Positions 47,240-58,247 of a stretch of DNA of 64,000 nucleotides are shown piece by piece (position 1 is the first letter of the stretch; the number at the start of each line of letters is the position of its first letter). The notes beneath the pieces are model-generated. The model ran no database searches, was not told where the DNA came from, and saw nothing but the letters and a program-made list of their open reading frames with translations. This stretch comes from Dugong dugon. Its lineage: Eukaryota > Chordata > Mammalia > Sirenia > Dugongidae. The position numbers were made by a program, and so were the translations under genes. The stretch spans positions 70,032,734 through 70,096,733 of the forward strand of contig CM057462.1 of assembly GCA_030035585.1 (NCBI GenBank). The letters are read 5' to 3'.

Positions 47240-47850
47240 ATCAAGGAATTAAGAATAATTGTTTGATAACATCCACTGTTGATGAGGATAGGGGGAAACA
47301 GGGCCCTGTACACATAGTTGGTGGAAGTGTACAATGTTGTAGCCTCTTTGGAAGGCAATTTGGCAATACCTATCTATGAAACTTTTAATACCAAATATTC
47401 TTTGATGGAATTCAACTGTAGGGATATATCCTACATATATTTGCTCAAGTACATAAAGATATATATGCTTCGTAATATTGTTTATGATGTGAAAAACCTT
47501 AATATTCATTGATTGGGAATTGGTAAAATAAATTATGATACATCCGTATAATAGAATACTATGTAGTGGTTTTAAAAAATGAGGTAGGGCCATATGTATT
47601 TTATGTAAAGCAAGGTACAGAGAATTATACACAGTGTGATCCCTTTGGATGGAAAAGAAGATACATATGTTTATATATGCATATAAAACTTTTAGTAGGG
47701 TACGTGTGAAATTGTTACCGGTTTTCTCTGGGGGGTATGACTGAAATGGGAAGAAGGGAGTAATACTTTTTATGTTTTGCTCTACTGCAGTATTTGAATT
47801 GTTACTATGTGTATGTATTATCTTTGTAATTTAAAAAAGTCTAGTTCCTA
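47240..47850 (+). mobile_element. Old L1 3' UTR fragment, plus orientation
   Basis: TTGGTGGAAGTGTACAATGT and CTTTGGAAGGCAATTTGGCA are typical L1 3' region phrases, followed by AT-rich decay. The 127-codon minus frame is a shadow of this repeat. Confidence 0.75.
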
Positions 47851-48159
47851 ATTTTAAAAAGTTAATTTGGGGACCCTGGAACAGAAAAAGGACATTAGGT
47901 AAAAACTAAGGAAATATGAATAAAGTTCAGACTTTAGTTAATAGTAATGTATCTATTGGTTCATTAATTGTGACAATTAAACCATACAAATGTTAAGACC
48001 TTAACAAAGGGGAAACTGGGTGTGGGGTATATGGGAACTCTCTGTAGTATCCTTACAATTTTTCTGTCGATCTAAATAAAAAGTTTTTTAAAAACAGATC
48101 ATTTAGAAGAATATATTACAGGAAAAGCCTATAACCTAGCATTTAAAAATTGAATCTTA

Positions 48160-48500
48160 CCCCCAAGACTGAAGCCACTCCCGAAGTCCACCTTTTAGCC
48201 AAATTTTAGACAGGACTATAAAACAAAGAATAACGCATATAAGGAATGTGCTTCTTCGTTCAATCAAGTATATGAAACCAAGTGGGCAACACTTGCCCAA
48301 AAGAAAAGATGAGAAGGCAGGAAGGGACAGGAAAACTGGATGAATGGACACGGAAAACCCAGGGTGGAAAGGGAAAGGGGGAGTGCTAACACATTGCAGG
48401 GATTGCAACCAATGTCATAAGACAATTTGTGTATAAATTTTTGAATGAGAAACTAATTTGCGCTGTAAACTTTCACCTAAAACACAATAAAATTTTTTAA
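48160..48500 (+). mobile_element. L1 3' end insertion with perfect 15-bp target-site duplication
   Basis: The elephant-type L1 3' UTR (CATTGCAGGGATTGCAACCA; CTGTAAACTTTCACCTAAAA) ends in an A-rich tail. AAAAATTGAATCTTA repeats exactly at 48145-48159 and 48501-48515. Confidence 0.92.
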
Positions 48501-48515
48501 AAAAATTGAATCTTA

Positions 48516-50149
48516 GAGAGATGGATTGATGAAATTGAATGATTTATGTCTAGTTCCAGAAGTAATTACTAATTGGTTCTGTTTCTTCCAAATGGCCAAG
48601 AGGGATGGAATGTATAGTCACAATTGCTGGGAAAGTGTTTTGTTTACAAAATTAATGTTCTTTTCTGACTTAGTTTGTGTAAAGGTTAACTGATAGTTAC
48701 ATCAATTTCACCATCCAAAAGGCATAGACTGGCCTGGGAGCTGAGTTTAAATATGAAAAAAAGACTTGAAGACCCAGATGTTTGCTGCTTGCTTCAAATG
48801 GGCAAGATGGGGTGGACAGAGAGCAGACGTGAGGGGTAAATAGGATTCCATTTAACCAGCTCTGTTTGTGGCCATTTTTTGTGAGGTTTTCCCCTTAAAT
48901 TGGTACTAGGACCAAGTAGGAACAGACCTGAAGACTACATCACTAGCCATCTTCTAAATGGGCTCTCTCCCCTCCTGTGTACCATCAGGGCTGGTGGCAG
49001 CCATTGCCAAGTTCTTTGCAGGAATTCCCCCCCTCTTGGCTTCTAGCACATTATACTCCCATTGTTCTCCTCCTACTTCTTCAATTCTGTGTCTTTCTCC
49101 ATCTTTCTCCCTTTATTGCCTCCTTCACCTTCTTTGGACCCTGTCATGTGGTCATTTCCCAAGATTCTGACCCGCCTTTATCTCTTTCTCTATTTAGATA
49201 CCAGATATCATCCACTGGCCTTTGAAGCTTTTTATAACTCAGTCCCACCAACCTAAGCAGCCTTATCAACTATTGTCTTTGGCCAAATTGGTCTACTTGC
49301 TGTTCTCCATCTCTGTGCCTTGGCTTATATCCTTTTCTTCTTATAGATTGATCTCTCATCTTTATTTCTGACTATGGGAATCCTAACCCATTCTTAAAGT
49401 TACCTTTTCACATATTGTTTCTTCTGCTTCAGGCACCTCCCCTTCCTTCATCTCTCTGGCAAGTTCCTAGTAATCCTGTAAGATTTACTTCAAGTATCAC
49501 CTCCCCAAGAAATCTTCCCTCAGGCTGAGTTAAGTGTCCCTGCTTTTGTTCCCATAATACCTTGTTTCCCCATGTCACAGCACTTATAATTTTTTATTTT
49601 GATAGAGAGTAATAAAGTATGCATTGGAGACATGAGGAGGATGCTACTTTAGTCTGTACAGGAATCTAAAAACAACAATCAAGTAAAAGTTGTTCTGCTT
49701 TTTAATGTCATCATGTGCTGGCAATTTTAAACCAAGTCAGTTGTAAAATGTTCCTCCCCAAACAAATCTTTTGCTGGTCTAAATTCTAAAAAATTGCTGT
49801 GGTTACTCTTGAGTTTTAATAACATGTATGTAAGTTTCAGATTAGCACATTTTATTACTTATCCTTTAATAAACATTGTATTCTATAAGGAAGAATTTGG
49901 AGAAGTTCCAGCTTTGGTGAAACAAAACTGTGAACTTCAGGGTGTAATATTTTTGTTTGGTAAGTAGAAATTTTAGATCAGATATTTAAATAGTTCACTA
50001 CATGTGAATACCTTTAAAAATAAAATGTATTTTTAAGATTAATTGATTATATTAAAACAAAAGAATTAATCAAGAAACTGATTATTACTGAGAATTTAAT
50101 TTTGCCATTAAAAAAATGATATGCTGGATCAAATATGCTAAGTACACCC
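48516..50149. other. Intron with an L2 remnant
   Basis: L2 plus wording at about 49250-49580 (TACTTCAAGTATCACCTCCC). Elsewhere no recognised feature. Confidence 0.45.
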
Positions 50150-50898
50150 CTGGAGGTAATGTTTGAAGTGAAATATGAATGATGGGCAGGAAACAAAAAA
50201 TGTAAGGATTTGGAAGAAGGAAGTTGTGGCATGTCTGAGAAGCAGAAAGGGGAGAGGTCTGGGGTGGAGTGAATTTGGGGGAATACAGTAATAGATGAGA
50301 GGGAGGGAGCCAGACCTTGGGGACTTGTTTAGGCCATGGGGAGTTTGAGTTTTACTCTAGGTACTACAGGAAGCCATGGAACATTTTAAACGGAGAAATA
50401 CCATGTTGTTATTTAAAATTTAAAAACATTACACTGGCTGCTGTGTGAATAAGAGATTGAAGTGGGGCAAGTGTTCGAAAAGGAAAACTTGTCAAGAGGC
50501 TATTGCAGTAGTCACAGTGAAAGATAAGGAAGGAATACTATCTAATACTTTATTTGAAGTATCCACAGTGTATTTCCTGTACTAGGTACTCAATAAATAC
50601 TAAATGAATATATAAATAAATACATTTATAAAACGCCAAGTGCCTTTAACACTGCAAAAGAGCAGATGCTTAGAAGCATGGTGGTAGGCCAAGGACACTG
50701 ACTTTGGAATTCGACACATTAGGCTTTAATGAAGCTCTTACACTTATTAGCTATATTGCTTTTGCCTCAGTTTCCTTGTCTGCACAATGGGAATAAGATG
50801 GACTCACCTTTTTGTTTTATTGCATAAATTAAATGAAATAATGTGTTTATAGCATGATGCCTGCTTCACAATAGCCACTCAATAAATGGTGACTATTC
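50150..50898. repeat. Ancient L2-like repeat followed by MIR
   Basis: 50270-50520 resembles the purine-rich repeat seen at 5680-7450 (TACACTGGCTGCTGTGTGAA; AGGCTATTGCAGTAGTCACA). 50660-50895 is MIR plus (CTCAGTTTCCTTGTCTGCAC). Confidence 0.65.
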
Positions 50899-51106
50899 TT
50901 GTCACCTTGGAGTCCCTGGGTGGTGCAAATGATTAAGCATTTGACTATTAGCCAAAAGGTTGACAGTTCAAACCTACCCATAGATGCCTCAGGAGACAGG
51001 TCTGGTGATCTGTTTCTGAAAGGTCACAGCCTAGAAAACCCTATGGAGCAGTCCTACTCTGTATACATAGGGTCACCATGAATTGGAATTGAAACAACTA
51101 CAGTTA
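50899..51106 (+). mobile_element. AfroSINE variant, first copy of a head-to-tail pair
   Basis: TGGAGTCCCTGGGTGGTGCA head and ACCCTATGGAGCAGTCCTAC core. It begins at a TTGTCACC motif (50899-50906) that recurs at the start of the second copy and after its end. Confidence 0.9.
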
Positions 51107-51331
51107 TTGTCACTTTGAAGTCCCTGGGTGGCATAAATAGTTAACATGCTTGGCTGCTAACCAAAGATTGGAGGTTTGCGTTCACCCAGATGCACCTCAG
51201 AAGAAAGATCTGGTGATCTACTTCTGAAAAATCAGCCACTGAAAACCCTATGGAGTACAGTGCTACTCTGCACATATGGGGTCAGCATGAGTTGGAGTCA
51301 ATTTGACAGCAGCTGGTATGGTATGGTACTG
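51107..51331 (+). mobile_element. AfroSINE variant, second copy of the pair
   Basis: Starts TTGTCACTTTGAAGTCCCTG, core ACCCTATGGAGTACAGTGCT, ends GGTATGGTATGGTACTG before TTGTCACC at 51332-51339. Confidence 0.9.
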
Positions 51332-51339
51332 TTGTCACC

Positions 51340-52679
51340 ATTTTATTTTATTAGTATCTTAAAAAAAAAACTTTTTATTGAAATAACAGTTAATAAAGCT
51401 TCCATGTGGTTGCTGCCATAGGAAACAAGTCATCCGGTATTCCTTAGGATATGAGAACACTTTGGATCTTTTTACAATTAAGATTCTATCTCCTGAATCT
51501 AAACTTTTGTTGACCTTTGAGTAACTGGGTTTTGAAGTCCAAAGAGGAAAAAAATATCAGAAGAGATCTTGGAAAGAGGAAGTTAGGGTTATAGTATTCT
51601 CTCTCAGCTCAACTCTTCCCCCTGATTTTAGGAGGGATCGAGTCTCCTGTCACTTCATTTCCAAGTTCCTCAGTGGAGTCTTGAAATATGGGCTTGATTC
51701 ACACATGGAGTGGCTACTCCTTGGAACAGTTTCCCAGTTTTTCTCAGTGAAAGTTTTCAGTTTTCTCTGCAAAAGCTTCCTGGGGCACAAGATGCTCTAG
51801 TCTTGTGCCTAGTTAAATGCCTCGATTAAGGATGTAATTATAGTTGTTTGACTCTGTAAATCATCTGACCCTCACCTAGAGCTGCACAGGTCTCTGGGGG
51901 CCCCAGCAGTGACCTTTCTGAATTTGTGAAGAGAAGGTGGAGCCAGAGACAGCTTTTATCTTTAGTGAGGAGATAACCGTTTATGTAGGGGTGATATATT
52001 TTTCCTTTTCCTAGGTTTTCTTGCCTCAGAGAGGCCAAGAGGTGTGCATGTCAGAGAAAGAGAGAGAGTAAAAAGAAAGAGAAAAAAGCCCAATAGTGTA
52101 CAGAAGCTGTTAGCACAAAGGCCAGGGGAGGGACTTGTAGGGGAAGACAAGGAAGTGATTTTGCCCAGTTTAAATCCCACTTGAACCGTGTGGTTTCTGA
52201 GTCCTGAACCTTTTGAGGTTCAAGTTGAGTGCACTCTTGACAAAAGATGATTTTCTGGTTCACATCAAAAAGCCTTTAAAAGACTTCGAAGTCTTTTCCT
52301 TGGGACATCAAACAGTCCTCAACAAAGCAGGGTGCTGATGAGATGTGTGCACATGAACAGATTAAATTCTCCCGTGAGGATTCAATTCTCCTTAAGAAGC
52401 ATGTGAAGTTGGAAACACGGGAGACGGGCCTCGGCCAAAACACACACGCATGGGGGACCCCAGAGTGCACTTGTGCCTGTTTACCCTCAGTAGCTCCCTG
52501 GGCCTGGAGGCTGACCTTATTTGTTACAAGGTTCATATAGAAGTACCCAGGGAATTAGAAACAGAAACAAACTCTCCCGTATTCTGTATCTTGCCTAAGG
52601 CAACACTTATGTCCCCCAATAAAAGGTGTAAATTAACTTAGAAAAGATAGGTCATTCCTTTGAAAAATTGCTGGTTGTT
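51340..52679. other. Intron, no supported feature
   Basis: No repeat recognised. Several overlapping short frames near 51838-52640 show no codon or domain signature that I recognise. Confidence 0.4.
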
Positions 52680-53480
52680 TTGGTGGCTTAAAGCAGAATT
52701 TTGCTTATTGAACCAGCCTCAATCTTTAGAGAAAGAAGGACTTCAATGTTTCCTGCCTTACAGTAAATGGAATAGCAGACTTTAGGATTGTGCCTCAGAC
52801 CAACCAATGCTGTAGAATTTCTGTTACCAAGCAAGCAGCTAAAGCTCCAGTCAGCTGCGCTGACACAGCTACGGGCAGGTCAACTGCATGAGCACAATTT
52901 CTGAGCTGAGCAGCTAAAATATTAATGATTAGCTTTAAGGAAGAGCAACTCTCACTGAGGCCACTCTCCTGTGAGAAACCATAATTAGCAATTAAAATAT
53001 ATTTTAAAAAACTGTTCCACCCATTAACGATTAGCTTTAAGGAAGAGCAACTCTCACTGAGGCCACTCTCCTGTAAGAAACCATAATTAGCAATTAAAAT
53101 ATATTTTAAAAAACTGTTCCAATCGGCGGCTTCTAAATAAATAATTGTCACTGCTGATTGAACTTGTTTTATTTCCCTGTGTTTTTCCTTATCTTTTTTC
53201 CCTTCATAGCTTACAACCCTGTAAATGCTCGGTAGCTGTTAATATGATTCTGTCAATACGTTTACCATGGTGACTTGGGCTGTATTTGGCAAGCGTTTGA
53301 AGAAATCAGTCACTGGTTGGAGGGAGGAAAGACAAGCTGTCGATATCCACGGAGAAATGCTAATAACCCTGGTGACAAATCGTCGTCTGGATTCTCCAAG
53401 GGTTAAGAAAAAGCACCTCTTAGACCTGGGAGCTCAGGGCTAAGTGGAGGTGACTTGTTAGGAAGCACAGACGTTACTGT
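52680..53480. promoter_or_regulatory. Candidate conserved regulatory block with duplicated module
   Basis: About 800 bp without recognised transposons amid repeat-rich intron. It contains the tandem module at 52921-53120 (TAATTAGCAATTAA cores) and two X-box-like palindromes at 53261-53275 and 53363-53376. Enhancer function is inferred from motif density only. Confidence 0.35.
52921..53120 (+). repeat. Tandem duplication, 98-bp matched unit at a 102-bp period
   Basis: 52921-53018 and 53023-53120 match with two substitutions (T/C at offset 6; G/A in CTGTGAGAAACC versus CTGTAAGAAACC), separated by ACCC. The high identity points to a recent event. The minus-strand frame across both copies gives a false repeated protein (NSFLKYILIANYGF). 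Confidence 0.97.
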
Positions 53481-53671
53481 CATGGACCTGCAATGTCCTT
53501 TTCATTGTCTAGCTTTGCACCTCTCAAAGCCATAGATGAGTTTTGGAGACAAACAGGCCTCTATTGAAATCCTGATTCCCCCACTTTTTAACTGTGTGAC
53601 CATGAGCACCACTGAACCTTCATTTCCTTATCTGTAAATTAGAGATTTTAATATTTAGCCTTACACCAAAA
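53481..53671 (+). repeat. MIR SINE
   Basis: About 53540-53665: TTTTTAACTGTGTGACCATG and CATTTCCTTATCTGTAAATT. Confidence 0.75.
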
Positions 53672-53882
53672 ACAAGAAACAAACCCATTGCCATCGAGTT
53701 GAATCCGACTCATGGTGACCCCATGTGTCACAGAGTAGAACTGCTTCGTAGGGCTTTCTTGGCTGTAATCTTTATGGAGGCAGATCACCAGGCCTCTCTT
53801 TCACGGTCACTGGGTAGGTTCAAACTGCCAACCTTTAGGTTAGTAATTGAGCAAAAACCGTTAGCACCACCCTGGGACCTCT
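53672..53882 (-). mobile_element. AfroSINE, minus orientation
   Basis: AACAAACCCATTGCCATCGA to ACCACCCTGGGACCTC. The head matches the variant subfamily. Confidence 0.9.
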
Positions 53883-54483
53883 ACCTAGCCTCATAAGGGG
53901 GCGGGGAATGCCTTGCCCAAAGACAGTATCCGCTGCTTCTCATACTTTTCCGAGACTATAGTCAAATGGTAAGAAGAAAATAAACTTCCACCTCTAGCAC
54001 TGTAATGGTATACACAAAGACTACAATTTTTAGAAGTCTTGTATCATCTTAAATTTTTGTGAATTTTGCATTCCAGGTTTATTTATAAAAATAATGTTTA
54101 GATGTATTTTTCATTAAGTAAAATTAGTGCTGTCATATGATTAGTTAATTCAACAAATCATTATTCAATGCCGACTCTGTTCCAGGCAATTCTAGGCACC
54201 AGGGATACAGCAGTGAATAAGACAGGTAAGGTCCAGGCCCCCGGTGAGCTCACAGCTGCATCAGCCAGAAAACCTAGTACTGGATATTTCTTAGATCCCT
54301 GTGACCCATTTGAGGGGACTCCGAGGCTAAACCAGAGAGTCCTAAACTCCATGGGCTATCTGCTATGATTTTAAGTGGGCAGTTTATCTTGAGCATGTTG
54401 AGAAGGTCCTGATGATTTTCTGAAGCATCTCAGCAGACTTCAGGTCAACTCCTGAATTATCAGAGTTATCAGTTAACTCTCTA
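53883..54483. other. Intron with an L2 remnant
   Basis: L2 minus is readable at 54145-54260 (TTCCAGGCAATTCTAGGCAC; CAGTGAATAAGACAGGTAAG). Confidence 0.5.
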
Positions 54484-54666
54484 ATAGGGTTCCCAATCTT
54501 GGCTGCATAGTAGAATGATCTGGGAAGCTTTAAAAAAAATTCTAGTGCCCAGGCATACCCCTGACCAATTATATCAGAATTTCTGGAGGTGGGACCTATG
54601 TATCAGTATTTTTTAAAACTCCCTAGTGATTCTAATATACAACCAAGATTGAGAACCACTACTCTA
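54484..54666. mobile_element. MER5A-type hAT DNA transposon remnant
   Basis: Inverted ends: GGGTTCCCAATCTTGGCTGC at the left against ACAACCAAGATTGAGAACCA at the right, with CTGGAGGTGGGACCTATGTA between. This is the MER5 signature. Confidence 0.85.
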
Positions 54667-54814
54667 TAGGAAGATAATTTTTCCAAAATGAAAAGTTTAT
54701 TGGCTTTTATGATTAGAAAAGTAAAAAAATACACATTATTATGCATTTAACCTATATGGAAAAGTATTAAAAAATAGAGTAGAACACCTACACAGGGAGA
54801 ATCAGTATTCTTTT

Positions 54815-55790
54815 AACCGAGGTGAAATTCACATAACATATAGTTAGCCATTTTTAAAAGTCCAATTCAGTGGTATTCAGTGTATTCACGGTGTTGTGCA
54901 ACCACCAGCTTTCTCTACTGTCAAAACTTTTTCATCATCCCATAAAAATACCTCTCACCCATTAAGTAATCATTCCCCTTTCTCCACTCCTCTCATCCCC
55001 CAGTAAGCTCTGATTTGCTTTCTGTGAGAGAATCAATATTTTGGTATATATCCTTCTAGATTCTTTCTTATGAGTAGATAAGTAGATCAATGTAAATATT
55101 TTTATATAATATGCTAGTTTGTGACTTTCTTTTTCACTTACTCGTTTATTATAGGTACTCCTCCATGGCAATAAAGATAGATCTACATCATCACTTTTAA
55201 TAGCTACTTAGTGTTCCATTGCAGGGATGTATCATATTTTATTTAACTTGTCTCTGTCCAATTAGGTTGTTTCCAGCTTTTCAGCATTAGAAATAACACT
55301 GCAGAGAACATCTTTATAAATTCACTTTTGTCAAGTGTCTGACCATTTCCTTAGGATAAATTCCTAAAAGTAGAATTGTTGAATAAAAAGGTATGCACAT
55401 TTAAATTTTTATGCCTATTGCCAGATTACCTGTTTCTTATGTTCTTATTAACACGTTATGATAAATCTTTAAAATAGTTGTCAATTTAATAAGCAAAATG
55501 GCATTTTGTTTATTTAGTCTGCATTTCTTCATTAGTAGTGATGTTAAACATATTTTGTTATGTTTATTGGGATTAGTTTTATCTTCTTTTGTGAATTGCT
55601 TGTTCATGTCCTTTATCCATGGCATGTCCATCTTTTTATTACTGATTTTAAGAGCTCTTTTTATAGGAAAAATATTAATCCTTTTTTATCTGTATGTTAC
55701 ACATAGTTCTTCCCAATTTATCATTTGTCTTGGTATATTAGGGTGGTAGGGTTTTGTTTTTGTATGCGTATAGAAGTTTTTAATTATTAA
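54815..55790 (-). mobile_element. Old L1 3' part, minus orientation
   Basis: TTCAGTGGTATTCAGTGTAT and GTTGTGCAACCACCAGCTTT, then CACTTAGTGTTCCATTGCAG-like wording near 55205 and TAAATTCCTAAAAGTAGAAT near 55358, follow the L1 3' UTR order. Confidence 0.75.
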
Positions 55791-55914
55791 AAAGGCATTT
55801 TATCATTCTTTTCCTTTTTAGTTTCCGACTTTCACTTATCCTTAGAAAGAGATAAGACTACTCCTAATCAACCCTTCGAACTGTTCAAATGTGTAGTGGT
55901 TATCACAAAGATGA

Positions 55915-56641
55915 TGTTGTTGTTAGGTGCTGTCTTAGTTATCTAGTGCCACTATAACAGAAATACCACAAGTGGATGGTTTTAACAAAGAGAAGTTTAT
56001 TTCCTTACAGTAAAGTAGGCTAAAAGTCCAAATCGGCGTCAGCTTCAGGGGAAGGCTTTCTCTCTCTGTCAGCCTTCTCATCATTGTGCCCCCAGACTAG
56101 GAGCTTCTTCACGCAGGGACCCCAGGTCCAAAGGACACGCTCTGCTCCTGGCACTGCTTTCTTGGTGGTATGAGGTCCCCAGTTCTCTGCTTGCTTCCCT
56201 TTCCTTTTATCTCTTACATGAGATAAAAGGTGGTGCAGGCCACACCCCAGGGAAACTGCCTTTACATTGGATCAGGGATGTGACCTGGGTAAGGGTGGTG
56301 TTACAATCCCACCCTAATCCTCTTTAATGTAAAATTACAATCACAAAATAGAGGACAGCCACACAATTCTGGGAATCATGGCCCAGACAAACTGATATGC
56401 ACATTTTTTGGGGAACATAATTCAAACCATGACAGATGCCTATGAGTTGGTTCTGACTCACAGCAACCTTATGTATAACAGAATGAAACACTGCCTGGTC
56501 CTGCACCATCCTCACCGTTACTGCTATGTTTGACCTCATTGTTGCAACCATTATGTCAATCCATCTCATTGAAGGTCTTCCTTTTTTTCAGTGACCCTCT
56601 ACTTTACCAAGCATGATGTCCTTCTTCAGGGACTGGAATAT
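55915..56641 (-). mobile_element. RTE LINE 3' end, minus orientation, split by a solo LTR
   Basis: The RTE tip GATGTTGTTGTTAGGTGC ends at 55930 and continues at 56440 with TATGAGTTGGTTCTGACTCA through CCAAGCATGATGTCCTTCTT to about 56637. Confidence 0.88.
55931..56434 (-). mobile_element. Solo LTR, ERVL-MaLR-like, 504 bp, inserted in the RTE copy
   Basis: On the minus strand the sequence begins TGTCATGGTTTGAATTATGT and ends TAGATAACTAAGACA, so it has TG...CA ends, with an AATAAACTTCTCTTTGTT polyadenylation region near its 3' end. Five-base flanks GGTGC (55926-55930) and GATGC (56435-56439) are a probable target-site duplication with one mismatch, the length expected for ERVL. No viral coding sequence remains. 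Confidence 0.85.
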
Positions 56642-56690
56642 ATCAGTCTTCAATTTGGAAAAAGTCTAAATTCTAAGCTTCTGTATATGT

Positions 56691-57486
56691 TGTAAAAACA
56701 GCGTGGAGGCAGCGTCTGACCTCCTCCAACCCCACGAGGGGGTGGGAGAACGAAGATCAATGGCTCAAGGCTGATGCTCGTGAGGCGGAAGCCAAACAAG
56801 CCTCTTCTCTCCACCATCTTTACCAATTCTGACACCAGTTGTCCCTCCCACAGCACTCTCTACTTATCTGCTGGGTTTGATAATTCATTGCAATGGCCAC
56901 GCAGAACTCACAGACCATACTCACAATTATGGGGTTTATTAGGGAAGTAGCAGGTTACAATTCAGGCTCAGGAACACTCAAGGGTATAGTTCTCGCATCA
57001 GGACAGCCTCTTCCCAGCTGTGCTTGCAGGCACACCTCTCCCTGGCCCTCAACCTTTGCCCAAAGGCACTCAGCTTTCTCTTTCCGTGGGCCAGGAAGCC
57101 CAACGCGCCATCTCCTGCTGCCAGGTCTCCGCTACCAAGTCTCTCCTTCTGGGTCTCTCTTGTCGGGTCTCTCCTGCCACCGCTTCTCACCATCTTCAAG
57201 GTTACAGCTCACTCTTTCTTTCTCTTTCCGTCTCTGCTTCCAGGAGCTTCTCAGAGCAGAGATCGAGGGTCCAAAGAACATACTGGTTCCTGGCTGTTCT
57301 TCCTTGACGGTGATGGGAACTTCTCTTTCCTGCCTTTGGGGTGGTTCATTTCAAGCCCTGCAAAATGGCAAGACTGACCAATCCCTTTGGTGGGCCACAA
57401 TTACCCTATCACACAGTCCTGCCCAGCCACCTGAGTGGGAGTTAAAAGACCACGGCTAGAAAGGCTGTATTAAGTAATTCATTACA
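56691..57486 (-). mobile_element. Second LTR-like element, minus orientation
   Basis: TG...CA-type ends (TGTAAAAACAG at the left, ATTCATTACA at the right) and, on the minus strand, CTTCCCTAATAAACCCCATA as a polyadenylation region. Composition (CT-rich in the middle) differs from the neighbours. I see no target-site duplication, so the borders are uncertain. The 188-codon plus-strand frame here is not a gene. No viral genes remain. Confidence 0.6.
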
Positions 57487-57730
57487 CCACAGATGTCCAC
57501 TCAAAGATGAGAGGCATTAAAACCTGAGAAAGTATGTAGGACCCCAAGATAACCCACGAAGCTAACATTCTAGTGGAAAATGCAGACAGACAAGCAGTGA
57601 AAATACGATGAGTGGTAAGTTAGGAGAAGTGTAGGGAATGCTATGGAAGGGAACAAAGGGAAAACCTGATGGAGTCCAGGGGCTTAGGGTGTGCATCCGG
57701 GAAGAAGAGATGTCAAAGTTGAGATTTTAA
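57487..57730. other. Intron, L2-like purine-rich repeat
   Basis: Wording such as AAAATGCAGACAGACAAGCA and TGTAGGGAATGCTATGGAAG fits the ancient repeat class seen upstream. Confidence 0.45.
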
Positions 57731-57936
57731 GACTGGCGACACAGCAGTTAATCCCTTGGCTGCTAACCGAAAGGTTAGCAGTTTGAACCCACCCAGCGGC
57801 TCTGTGCGAGAAAGGCCTGGTGATCTGCTCCCATAAAGATTACATACAGCCTAGAAAACCCTATGGGGCAGCTCTGCTCTGCCACATGGGGTCGCTATGA
57901 GTCAGAATCAACTTGACAGCACCTAACAACAACAGG
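57731..57936 (+). mobile_element. AfroSINE, plus orientation, with RTE-like tail
   Basis: TGGCGACACAGCAGTTAATC head, GGGGTCGCTATGAGTCAGAA core, then CTTGACAGCACCTAACAACAACAGG-type ending (cited in part), which matches the RTE 3' end and shows which LINE mobilises the SINE. Confidence 0.9.
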
Positions 57937-58125
57937 AGTTAGCTAGGTGAGGAGTGGGGAAATACATTTCATCCAGGGAAATGGCAAATGCAAAGACTTA
58001 TAGTCTAGAATTGTGCTATCCAGAATGGTAGCCACTATCCATAGTGGACTATTAAAATTAACTTAAATAAAAAATTATTTTCTCTATGCCATTAGCTACA
58101 ATTTAATACTACTCACATGTGGCTA

Positions 58126-58247
58126 ACCCACTGCCGTTGAATCGATTCCGACTCCTAGCGACCCTATAGGACAGAGTAGGACTGCCCCATAGGGTTTCCA
58201 AGGTTATAAATCTTTACAGAAGCAGACTGCCATATCTTTCTCCCATG
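58126..58247 (-). mobile_element. AfroSINE, minus orientation, 5'-truncated, with perfect 12-bp target-site duplication
   Basis: CACATGTGGCTA occurs at 58114-58125 and 58248-58259. The SINE stops at TCTTTCTCCCATG, lacking the tRNA-like half. Confidence 0.96.

Noticed and set aside
52795-53151. 118-codon minus-strand frame with an internal protein repeat
   Set aside because: The repeat arises because a noncoding 98-bp unit is tandemly duplicated and its 102-bp period is divisible by three.
56893-57459. 188-codon plus-strand frame
   Set aside because: It lies antisense within an LTR-like element and has no recognisable domain.
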